24,857 nt of DNA from assembly GCA_964593155.1 (NCBI GenBank), contig CAZQHE010000059.1:1-24857 (forward strand), given 5' to 3'. Positions 9,215 through 15,519 of the stretch are shown here, piece by piece. Origin of the DNA: JAJRXK01 sp964593155 (GTDB lineage: Bacteria > Krumholzibacteriota > Krumholzibacteriia > JAJRXK01). The translations under genes were made by a program, and so were the position numbers. Below the pieces are notes generated by a model. That model did no database searches and had not been told where the DNA came from. It saw only the letters and a program-made list of their open reading frames with translations. How positions within the stretch are numbered: the stretch's first letter is position 1; each line of letters starts with the position of its first letter.

Positions 9215-9596
9215 ACGGGGCCGGAAGCGTCTCTCGACGCGGGAAAGGTCCCGCTTCGGCCGCCACAGCAGGGCCGGCGGTCGGGACCTGATCCGGTTCC
9301 GCCGGAACCAGGAGAGCCTGTGGCGCGAGATCACCACCCTGGTCCTGTGGGTGGCGATCGCCGTCATGTTGCTCAACCTGGCGGGCACTCTGCATCGCTT
9401 CGGGGAGCGTCATCTGGCGGAGCGGGGACTGCCCCTGCGCGTGGCCTTCCCCGCCCTGGCCGTCGGGGCCGCCGTGTTCTGCGCGTGGAGAGCACGGGGC
9501 GGCGTCGTGGAGGTGGTCGACATCCGCCGCGAGCAGAAGGTGATTTCGGACCGGTTGCGGGCCGCGCAGAGGGACGAAGCGGCCCCGGACGCCTAA
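9198..9596 (+). CDS. Hypothetical membrane protein, two predicted TM segments
   Basis: I do not recognise this 132-residue protein. The first 40 residues are very basic (many Arg). Two hydrophobic stretches follow, near residues 46-65 (TTLVLWVAIAVMLLNLAGTL) and 80-98 (LRVAFPALAVGAAVFCAWRA), then a charged C-terminal tail that could form a short helix (EVVDIRREQKVISDRLRAAQ). The topology is probably a hairpin with both ends in the cytoplasm. The start is ATG 9198, with GAAGAGG 7 bases upstream, overlapping the previous small gene by 17 bp. Codon use resembles that of its neighbours. It ends about 33 bp before a sigma-54 promoter for the next gene, so it is not necessarily cotranscribed with it. 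Confidence 0.6.
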   Translation: MRIFRERGRKRLSTRERSRFGRHSRAGGRDLIRFRRNQESLWREITTLVLWVAIAVMLLNLAGTLHRFGERHLAERGLPLRVAFPALAVGAAVFCAWRARGGVVEVVDIRREQKVISDRLRAAQRDEAAPDA

Positions 9597-9629
9597 TCGG
9601 CGCCTCGTCAACACCTTACGGTTCCCATC

Positions 9630-9645
9630 TGGCACGCTCCTTGCC
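9630..9645 (+). promoter_or_regulatory. Sigma-54 (RpoN) -24/-12 promoter for the GGDEF gene
   Basis: TGGCAC (9630-9635), 5 bases, and TTGC (9641-9644) match the RpoN consensus TGGCACG-N4-TTGC at every fixed position, including the G after TGGCAC, and a C precedes it (YTGGCACG). Transcription would begin near 9656, about 37 bases before the GTG start at 9693. It lies in a 96-bp intergenic gap, not in coding sequence. An NtrC-family activator is encoded at 17522-18919 in the same window. Confidence 0.85.
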
Positions 9646-9692
9646 GCCGATCCTCGGAGGATTCCTCTCGCGGACCACGATGGAGCCCAGCG

Positions 9693-10697
9693 GTGCCGAC
9701 CGTCCCCGATCCCCGATTCGCCCAGCTGCTGGAGGTGGGTCTCCAGCTCTCCCGCATGGCGCCGGGCGAGTTCGGTGACCTGGCCGTGGCCAGCCGGATC
9801 CTCGCCGGGATCGACTCGTTCTTTCCCGGCACCGATCCGCGACTGGGGCTGATCGACGGCAACCGCCTGGTGTGCTTCGCGCCCCGCAGGACGCCGGGCC
9901 GCGACCGCCCCGTGGACCTGACGACGGTGGACGTGTCCCCGCTGTTGATCGAGTGGATGCGACTGCGCCGCGACGACACCGGCGCCGGGGCCGAGCTCGG
10001 ACTGCCCCTGGGTCTGCGCGAATCGATGAAGCTCGGACGACCCGGCCTGCGGATCGCACCTCTCGAGGGCGGGGGCTCGGTCCTCGGCTTCGTCGGGATG
10101 CACGCACCCTTGCTCGACTCTGCGGAGCGGCAGGCCCTCGACGTGCTCGCGCTGTACGCCGGGACGGTGGTCGAGAACGTCCGCCTGTACCGACGGATCG
10201 AGCGAGAGGCCGAGACCGACGGTCTGACCGAGATCTACAACTACCGCTACTTCATGCGCGCCCTGACCCACGAGATGGACCGGGTGCGGCGGCACGGTGG
10301 CGAGGTCTCGGTGGTGATGGTCGACGTCGACAACCTGAAGGAATACAATGACCACTTCGGTCATCTGGGCGGCAGTGCGGCCCTGCGCGAGATCGCGGCG
10401 ATCCTGCGATCGGGATCGCGCACGATCGACGTGGTCTCGAAGTACGGCGGCGACGAGTTCAGCGTGCTCCTCCCCGGGTGCGGAGCGCAGGGCGCCCTCG
10501 CCTACTGCGAGCGAGTGCGGCAGCGCGTCACCGACCACGCCTTCGAGGGCGATGCCGCCCGCCGCTTGACCGTCAGCATGGGTCTTGCCGTGTTCCCGAC
10601 CGAAGGTCGCGATCCGCGGGATCTCCTGCGACGCGCCGACGGCCGTCTCTACGATGCGAAGCGCGCCGGCCGCGACCGGATCGGCGCCACCCACTGA
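9693..10697 (+). CDS. Diguanylate cyclase with N-terminal GAF-like domain
   Basis: The 334-residue product should make the second messenger cyclic di-GMP from two GTP. Residues 1 to about 165 form a GAF-like sensory part with no membrane segment, so it is probably soluble. The GGDEF domain begins near residue 178 (DGLTEIYNYRYF), contains VMVDVDNLKEYND, and has an intact catalytic motif GGDEF at residues 252-256. RTID at 243-246 is placed exactly 5 residues upstream, the RxxD inhibitory site for product feedback, so the enzyme is predicted to be active and feedback-regulated. The start is GTG 9693 with TGGAG upstream. It is preceded by a near-perfect sigma-54 promoter and followed by two sugar-nucleotide genes, which suggests control of surface polysaccharide. 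The signal sensed is unknown. Confidence 0.93.
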   Translation: MPTVPDPRFAQLLEVGLQLSRMAPGEFGDLAVASRILAGIDSFFPGTDPRLGLIDGNRLVCFAPRRTPGRDRPVDLTTVDVSPLLIEWMRLRRDDTGAGAELGLPLGLRESMKLGRPGLRIAPLEGGGSVLGFVGMHAPLLDSAERQALDVLALYAGTVVENVRLYRRIEREAETDGLTEIYNYRYFMRALTHEMDRVRRHGGEVSVVMVDVDNLKEYNDHFGHLGGSAALREIAAILRSGSRTIDVVSKYGGDEFSVLLPGCGAQGALAYCERVRQRVTDHAFEGDAARRLTVSMGLAVFPTEGRDPRDLLRRADGRLYDAKRAGRDRIGATH

Positions 10698-10720
10698 CCC
10701 TCCGCAGATGCCGGAGGGTC
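10696..10720 (+). terminator. Hairpin at the end of the GGDEF gene
   Basis: A perfect 9-bp stem (GACCCTCCG / CGGAGGGTC) with a 7-base loop begins inside the stop codon. No T-run follows, so termination would be partial or Rho-assisted. It lies 35 bp before the next gene. Confidence 0.5.
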
Positions 10721-10754
10721 ACCCCGGAACCCACTCCCACGGAGTCGTCCCCGC

Positions 10755-12038
10755 ATGAGCCTGGTCGACAAACTGCAGGACCGCACCGCCACCTGCGGTG
10801 TCATCGGTCTCGGTTACGTTGGTCTCCCGCTGGTCATGGAGTTCGTCCGCGCGGGTTTCCGGGTGATCGGCTACGACGTCGACGCCGCCAAGGTCGCCCG
10901 TCTGCGCGAGGGCGACAGCTACGTGGGCGACGTGCCGTCGTCGGCGTTGAAGGAGGCCGTCGACTCCGGCGCCTTCGAGGTGACGACCGATCCGGCCCGT
11001 CTGGCCGAGGTCGACACGATCGACATCTGCGTTCCCACGCCGCTGTCGAAGACACGCGATCCGGACATGTCCTACATCGACACCGCGGTCGAGGCGATCG
11101 CGAAGGTCCTGCGGCCGGGTCAGCTCGTCGTCCTCGAGAGCACCACGTACCCCGGGACGACCGAGGAGGTCATCCTGCCGCGTCTGCGCGAGACGGGCCT
11201 GGAGGTGGGCAAGGACTTCTTCCTGGCCTTCTCGCCCGAGCGCGTCGACCCCGGCAATCCGAAGTTCCAGACGGGCAACATCCCGAAGGTCGTCGGCGGG
11301 ATCACCCCGGCCTGCGGCGACGTGGCCGCCGAGCTGTTCTCGCGCTGCATCTCGGAGGTCGTGACGGTCTCGAACGCACGCGTGGCCGAGACGGTCAAAT
11401 TGCTCGAGAACACCTTCCGCAGCGTGAACATCGGCCTGGTCAACGAGATCGCGCAGATGTGCCACAAGATGGACATCGACGTCTGGGAGGTCATCGACGC
11501 CGCGGCGACCAAGCCCTTCGGCTTCATGCCCTTCTATCCGGGTCCGGGACTCGGCGGGCACTGCATCCCCATCGACCCCTTCTACCTGAGCTGGAAGGCC
11601 CGGGCCAGCGGCTTCGAGGCGCGCTTCATCGAACTGGCCGGCTTCGTGAACCGGTCCATGCCCGAGTTCGTGGTCGACCTGGTCGGGCAGTCCCTGAACG
11701 AGGTGGGCCGGGCCATCCGCGGCAGCCGCGTGCTGGTGGTGGGGGTGGCCTACAAGTCCGACATCGACGACGTGCGGGAATCCCCGGCCCTGGACGTCAT
11801 GCAGCTGCTGCACGAGCGGGGGGCCGAGCTGTCGTGGATCGACGGCCACGTCCCGGCGTTGCACGGCTTCGATTTCGCGCAGAAGGTCGACACGCTCGAC
11901 GCCGACTTCGACGCGGCGGTGATCACCGCGGTGCACCGTGACTTCGACCACGCGGCGCTGCTCGAGCGGTGTGCCCGCGTCGTCGACACGCGGAACGCGC
12001 TGCGCACGGTCGATTCGGAGAAGATCACGAGACTCTGA
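10755..12038 (+). CDS. UDP-sugar 6-dehydrogenase (UDP-GlcNAc/UDP-glucose dehydrogenase family)
   Basis: The 427-residue enzyme oxidises C6 of a UDP-sugar to a uronate in two NAD-dependent steps. It has the NAD-binding start GVIGLGYVGLP (residues 15-25), a PTPLS segment, LESTTYPGTTEE, FSPERVDPGN, the catalytic cysteine C270 in GPGLGGHCIPIDPFY, and the C-terminal domain with VGVAYKSDIDDVRESPAL. The spacing IPIDPFY and the FSPERVDPGN form resemble the WbpA/TviB group acting on UDP-N-acetylhexosamines more than Ugd, but the exact substrate cannot be set from sequence alone. The next gene is a WbpP-like 4-epimerase, so together they could make UDP-N-acetylgalactosaminuronate. The ATG 10755 follows GGAGTCG. 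Confidence 0.93.
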   Translation: MSLVDKLQDRTATCGVIGLGYVGLPLVMEFVRAGFRVIGYDVDAAKVARLREGDSYVGDVPSSALKEAVDSGAFEVTTDPARLAEVDTIDICVPTPLSKTRDPDMSYIDTAVEAIAKVLRPGQLVVLESTTYPGTTEEVILPRLRETGLEVGKDFFLAFSPERVDPGNPKFQTGNIPKVVGGITPACGDVAAELFSRCISEVVTVSNARVAETVKLLENTFRSVNIGLVNEIAQMCHKMDIDVWEVIDAAATKPFGFMPFYPGPGLGGHCIPIDPFYLSWKARASGFEARFIELAGFVNRSMPEFVVDLVGQSLNEVGRAIRGSRVLVVGVAYKSDIDDVRESPALDVMQLLHERGAELSWIDGHVPALHGFDFAQKVDTLDADFDAAVITAVHRDFDHAALLERCARVVDTRNALRTVDSEKITRL

Positions 12039-12090
12039 TCGCGGTGCCTCCGTGCGCCGTCGACACCCCCGACGAGGAGAGCGGATTGGA

Positions 12091-13038
12091 ATGGCGAAGA
12101 TCCTGGTGACCGGAGGTGCCGGCTTCATCGGCTCGCACATCGCCGCGGCCCTGAGGGCCCAGGGCGACGACGTGGTCGTGCTCGACGACCTGTCGACGGG
12201 CCACGAGCGCAATCTCGAGGCGATCGGCGACGGCGTGCGCTTCGTCCGCGGTTCTGTGGTCGATCCCGCCGCGGTGGCCGAGGCCATCGAGGGCTGCGAC
12301 CACGTCTACCACGAGGCTGCCCTGGCCTCGGTGCCCCGCAGCATCGACGACCCGCAGGCCAACAACGAGGCGAACGTCACCGGCACGCTGAACGTGCTGG
12401 TCGCCGCGCGCGACGCGGGTGTGAAGCGCTTCGTCTACGCCGCCAGCAGCGCTGCCTACGGCGACAGCGAGACGCTGCCCAAGGTCGAGACCATGCCCAC
12501 GAATCCGCTCTCACCGTACGCGATCGCCAAGCTGGCCGGTGAACACTACGTGTCGGTGTTCGCGTCGATCTACGGGATGCAGACCCTGGCGATCCGCTAC
12601 TTCAACGTGTTCGGTCCGCGCCAGGATCCCGACAGCCCCTACGCGGCCGTCATTCCGCTGTTCATCGACGCGCTGCTCGACGGGCGACCGCCCACGATCC
12701 ACGGCGACGGTGAACAGTCGCGCGACTTCACCTACATCGACAACGTGGTCGAGGCGAATCTGCGTGCCCTGTCGGCCCCGAAGCTCTCGGGCGAGGTCGT
12801 GAACGTGGCCCTGGGCGATCGCACGTCGCTGAACCAGCTCTACGGTTGGCTGCGCGAGATCATCGGCACCGATCTCGAGGCCCACCACGGACCGCCGCGG
12901 CAGGGCGACGTCAAGCACAGCCAGGCCGACATCACGCGGGCGCAGGAACTGCTGGGCTACGAGACGAAGGTTCCGGTGGCCGAGGGTCTGGCCCGCACGG
13001 TGGAGTGGTACCGGGAGTTCCGCGAGGGCCGTGCCTGA
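12091..13038 (+). CDS. UDP-N-acetylglucosamine 4-epimerase-like SDR protein
   Basis: This 315-residue extended short-chain dehydrogenase/reductase interconverts sugar-nucleotide epimers. The NAD loop TGGAGFIGSH is at residues 7-16, SSAAYGD near 119, and the catalytic pair is Y143 and K147 in SPYAIAKL. RYFNVFGPRQDPDSPYAAVIP and IHGDGEQSRDFTYIDNVV are typical of the WbpP/GalE-like group that accepts UDP-GlcNAc. I start it at ATG 12091, with GAGGAGA upstream; the frame is open earlier, overlapping the dehydrogenase gene, but that extension is not protein-like. It lies 52 bp after the dehydrogenase and is likely cotranscribed, supplying UDP-GalNAc or its uronate for a surface glycan. It ends 16 bp from a convergent gene on the minus strand. 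Confidence 0.92.
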   Translation: MAKILVTGGAGFIGSHIAAALRAQGDDVVVLDDLSTGHERNLEAIGDGVRFVRGSVVDPAAVAEAIEGCDHVYHEAALASVPRSIDDPQANNEANVTGTLNVLVAARDAGVKRFVYAASSAAYGDSETLPKVETMPTNPLSPYAIAKLAGEHYVSVFASIYGMQTLAIRYFNVFGPRQDPDSPYAAVIPLFIDALLDGRPPTIHGDGEQSRDFTYIDNVVEANLRALSAPKLSGEVVNVALGDRTSLNQLYGWLREIIGTDLEAHHGPPRQGDVKHSQADITRAQELLGYETKVPVAEGLARTVEWYREFREGRA

Positions 13039-13054
13039 GGCTTCGCCGGAGTCG

Positions 13055-14059
13055 TCACGCGTCGGGTGAGGTGGCCTCGGCCGTCACCTCGTCCCAGCGC
13101 AGCCGGCGACGGAACACCAGGGTCACCGCGAGTCCGAGCAGCACGGCGAACCACAGGGTCGCTCCGCGGACCAGAGCCGTGGCGCCCACGGCGCCGGCGT
13201 CGGTCACGTCGAGAGCGCGCAGCAGGGCCAGCAGGCTGGCCTCGGTCCCCACGAGACCCCCGGGCAGGAAGGTGAGATTGCCCAGGAACGTGGAGGTCGC
13301 GTAGACCCACGTGGCATCGACGAGGGCGATGGGTTCGCCCAGTGCCCGGCAGATCAGACCCAGCCCCAGACACTCGGCCCACCAGGCGAGCGTGCTCGCC
13401 ACGAGACTCGGCCCGAAGATCCGTGGCCGGAGCAGGTCGGCGTGGCCCTCGAGCAGGGTGCCCACCCGTTCCCGCCGCCTGCGCAGCCCCGGAACCGACG
13501 CGAGCCCCCGCAGCGCCCAGTCGCGCGGGCGCCGGTGACCGAGGGCCGCCGCCATGACCACCATCGCGCCCACGACGAGCCCCACGGCTCCGACGGCAGC
13601 GACGGGTCCGAAGGGCTGGGCGGCGATCAGTGCGAGAACGGCGAGGGCGTCGGTGATGCGTTCGAGCACGAGCGGCGGCAGCGAGCGATCGGCGGGCACG
13701 CCGTGGAGCTTGCGCAGGAAGACGAGCTTGTACAACTCCCCGAGGCGCGCGGGCGTGACCACCATCGACAGGCATGCGTAGTAGAGCCGGGCATTGGCGG
13801 CGGTGGGGATCCGGACGCCTGCGCCGGCGAGCAGCCAGGTCCATTTCCAGAAGCGCAGGGCATAGTTGACGAGCGTCAGGCCAAGGACCGCCGGCAGCCA
13901 GGGGAGCGCGAAGCGATCGAGCGCGAGGGCGAGCTCGTCGCGGGCGAAGATCGCCGACACCACCACGACCAGACCGGCGAGGACGGCCAGATAGGCGAAG
14001 AGATGGCGAGCCACGAAGCTCCGCCAACGTGCGTTGCGTCCGGTGGGCGGGGAGTCCAT
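13055..14059 (-). CDS. UPF0104 / LPG-synthase-TM-type integral membrane protein
   Basis: The 334-residue protein has several hydrophobic segments, including LFAYLAVLAGLVVVVSAIFA (near 20-39), WLPAVLGLTLVNYALRFWKW, LAVLALIAAQPFGPVAAVGAV and LWFAVLLGLAVTLVF. The motifs TPARLGELYKLVFLRK and FLPGGLVGTEA are those seen in the flippase-like family PF03706/UPF0104 (relatives of the MprF flippase domain). Such proteins often sit in glycan or glycolipid clusters and are proposed to move or modify lipid-linked intermediates; the role here is inferred from its neighbours, a sugar-nucleotide pair and a sugar transferase. It starts at ATG 14059 and is the only gene on the minus strand left of 21 kb. A TTGACT -35-like hexamer lies upstream on that strand, but no good -10. 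Confidence 0.8.
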   Translation of the reverse strand: MDSPPTGRNARWRSFVARHLFAYLAVLAGLVVVVSAIFARDELALALDRFALPWLPAVLGLTLVNYALRFWKWTWLLAGAGVRIPTAANARLYYACLSMVVTPARLGELYKLVFLRKLHGVPADRSLPPLVLERITDALAVLALIAAQPFGPVAAVGAVGLVVGAMVVMAAALGHRRPRDWALRGLASVPGLRRRRERVGTLLEGHADLLRPRIFGPSLVASTLAWWAECLGLGLICRALGEPIALVDATWVYATSTFLGNLTFLPGGLVGTEASLLALLRALDVTDAGAVGATALVRGATLWFAVLLGLAVTLVFRRRLRWDEVTAEATSPDA

Positions 14060-14215
14060 GCGGCAGACCGATCGCGGACGGTGAGCGAGGCTGCGCGGCG
14101 CGCCCGCGCGGTTCCTGTCTTCTCGCCGATTCCGCCGCCGAAGTCAACGGACGGGCACGGGCGACCGCGGCACCCCTTGCATCGGTGGACGGAAATCTGT
14201 CACGCTTGTGCGGTC

Positions 14216-14237
14216 CGGGGAACGAGCGGGTTCCCCG
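14216..14237. repeat. Inverted repeat, 8-bp arms with 6-bp spacer
   Basis: CGGGGAAC and GTTCCCCG are perfect reverse complements separated by GAGCGG. It could be an operator or a hairpin. It resembles a LexA-type GAAC..GTTC dyad, but the spacer is 6 rather than 4. Confidence 0.55.
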
Positions 14238-14373
14238 AACGAAGGAGGACATCGAGGTCCTCGCGGCCCTGGTCGTTCACCATGATTGTTTGGCATCCGG
14301 TATGGTCGCATCGCGGATCGTCCGAACAGGATGGATCGGGAAATGATCATCGTGGGTTTTCCACATCTTGATC

Positions 14374-14386
14374 GTGATTCGATCAC
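14374..14386. promoter_or_regulatory. Palindrome just upstream of the -35 element (candidate operator)
   Basis: GTGAT-TCG-ATCAC is a perfect palindrome ending 5 bp before the -35 hexamer of the sugar transferase promoter, a position typical for an activator site. The GTGA..TCAC halves recall CRP/FNR boxes, but the spacing differs by one base. Confidence 0.45.
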
Positions 14387-14391
14387 ATCTG

Positions 14392-14421
14392 TTGCAGCCG
14401 GCGAGGAAGATGTCCTACAAT
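14392..14421 (+). promoter_or_regulatory. Sigma-70-like promoter for the sugar transferase gene
   Basis: TTGCAG (14392-14397), an 18-bp spacer and TACAAT (14416-14421). The -10 matches TATAAT at five of six positions and is conspicuous in a GC-rich genome. Transcription would start near 14428, giving a leader of about 165 bases. Confidence 0.6.
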
Positions 14422-14591
14422 GGTCAGGATCTGTGTCGGGCGGAGCGACCCACGCCCGGGTTCGATTCGGAGATCCAGCGGTCCCTCCCGAATCGTCCGC
14501 TCCGCTGCCCCAGGGCCGGCGACTCTCGTCGGCCCCGAGGCGCATGCATGGTTCGTCCACCGACCGCAACGTGCGCTGAGGTCGCCTGAAC

Positions 14592-15386
14592 ATGTCTCTC
14601 GATCCCGCGATGACGCACCGGGTGCGCAACGTACCCGTCTACGTCGGGCCCCGGCTCCGCGAGATCAAGCCGGGTCCCCGGTTGTACTCCGACGTGCCGC
14701 TCTGGAAGCGTCGTGTCAAGCGAGCCATCGACGTGGTGAGTGCCGTCGTGGCCCTCACCTGCTTCACCGTGATCCTCCCGCTCATCGCGCTGATCATCCG
14801 TCTGGACTCCCGCGGCCCGATCTTCTACGCGCAGCAGCGGGTGGGGATCAATCGCCGTACCGGCGATCGTCGTCGTGATTCCAGTGACCCGCCGAGCGTC
14901 GAGCGCCGCTCGTCGCAGCAGGCGCGCGACCGCCGGAAGGTCGTCGCCCAGGGCCAGCTGTTCACCATCTACAAGCTCCGCACCATGCGGAACGACGCCG
15001 AGAGCATGGGTCCGCAGTGGGCCAGCAAGTCCGACGCGCGGATCACGCGGGTCGGCGCGATCCTGCGGAAGACGCGCCTGGACGAGGTCCCGCAGTTCTG
15101 GAACGTACTCCGCGGAGAGATGAGCCTGGTGGGTCCGCGCCCCGAGCGGCCCCCGTTCATCGACGTGCTGAGCAACGAGGTCCCGGGCTACGTCGACCGA
15201 CTCCGGTTCAAGCCCGGGATCACCGGGTTGTCGCAGGTCGAACTGGGTTATGACACCGATGTCGAGAGTGTGCGCAACAAGGTCGAGACCGACGTGCGCT
15301 ACATCTCCGAGTTCGGTCTGCGGCTCGACCTGAGGATCATGCTCCGCACGGTGCGTGTCGTCCTCACGGGCGAGGGCGCGTACTAG
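14592..15386 (+). CDS. Initiating sugar-phosphate transferase (polyprenyl glycosylphosphotransferase)
   Basis: The 264-residue membrane enzyme moves a sugar phosphate from a UDP-sugar to undecaprenyl phosphate, starting a surface polysaccharide chain (the WcaJ/WbaP/PglC catalytic domain). An amphipathic start is followed by one hydrophobic segment (about residues 47-70, VVSAVVALTCFTVILPLIALII) and the signatures GPIFYAQQRVG, FTIYKLRTM, TRLDEVPQFWNVLRGEMSLVGPRP and FKPGITGLSQV; the DE and PRP motifs are intact. Residues 87-119, between RVG and LFTIYKLRTM, form an Arg- and Ser-rich insert absent from the standard domain. The start ATG 14592 has no strong ribosome-binding site. The gene appears monocistronic, with its own promoter and a strong terminator. 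Its likely donor could be the product of the sugar genes upstream. Confidence 0.93.
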   Translation: MSLDPAMTHRVRNVPVYVGPRLREIKPGPRLYSDVPLWKRRVKRAIDVVSAVVALTCFTVILPLIALIIRLDSRGPIFYAQQRVGINRRTGDRRRDSSDPPSVERRSSQQARDRRKVVAQGQLFTIYKLRTMRNDAESMGPQWASKSDARITRVGAILRKTRLDEVPQFWNVLRGEMSLVGPRPERPPFIDVLSNEVPGYVDRLRFKPGITGLSQVELGYDTDVESVRNKVETDVRYISEFGLRLDLRIMLRTVRVVLTGEGAY

Positions 15387-15414
15387 ACGGAGCTCCACGC
15401 TTCCGGTCTTCTCC

Positions 15415-15444
15415 GAAGGCCCGTGCCCGGCGGCACGGGCCTTC
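15415..15444 (+). terminator. Strong hairpin terminator after the sugar transferase
   Basis: A perfect 13-bp stem (GAAGGCCCGTGCC / GGCACGGGCCTTC) with the 4-base loop CGGC lies 28 bp after the stop codon. The flanking TTCT..GAAG allows some extension. No long T-run follows. It separates the gene from the kinase operon promoter. Confidence 0.75.
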
Positions 15445-15461
15445 GTCGTGTGATCCGCTCC

Positions 15462-15476
15462 GGGCACGGATCTTGT
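15462..15476 (+). promoter_or_regulatory. Possible sigma-54 promoter of the kinase/regulator operon
   Basis: GGGCACG (15462-15468), 4 bases, and TTGT (15473-15476) have the same spacing as the strong site at 9630. They differ from consensus at the first T and at the final C of TTGC. The predicted start, near 15488, lies between the terminator and the ATG at 15520. Confidence 0.5.
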
Positions 15477-15480
15477 TTCT

Positions 15481-15508
15481 CCAGTGGGGGATTTCGCGCA
15501 CCCACTGG
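15481..15508. repeat. 8-bp inverted repeat before the histidine kinase gene (candidate operator)
   Basis: CCAGTGGG (15481-15488) and CCCACTGG (15501-15508) are exact reverse complements, 12 bases apart. The dyad covers the predicted transcription start and its right arm merges with the ribosome-binding site GGGGGAAG, so protein binding or RNA folding here would affect expression. Confidence 0.6.
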
Positions 15509-15519
15509 GGGAAGCTTCG

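Larger units (their letters stand above)
14060..14591. other. 532-bp intergenic region without a convincing gene
   Basis: This divergent region separates the minus-strand membrane protein from the plus-strand sugar transferase. It is more AT-rich than its surroundings between about 14270 and 14430. It holds an 8-bp-arm palindrome at 14216-14237, a 13-bp palindrome at 14374-14386, a sigma-70-like promoter at 14392-14421 and a GC-rich hairpin (GGGCCG/CGGCCC, 14513-14535) in the expected 5' leader. The leader is about 165 bases long, unusually long, so leader-based control is possible. It does not match any riboswitch I know. Confidence 0.6.

Noticed and set aside
14282..14371. A 29-codon frame with two Trp codons, possible leader peptide
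   Set aside because: It has no Shine-Dalgarno sequence, no following attenuator, and the next gene is a sugar transferase, not a trp gene.
14374..14386. CRP/FNR site
   Set aside because: The GTGA and TCAC halves are 5 bases apart instead of 6, so I keep it only as an unassigned palindrome.
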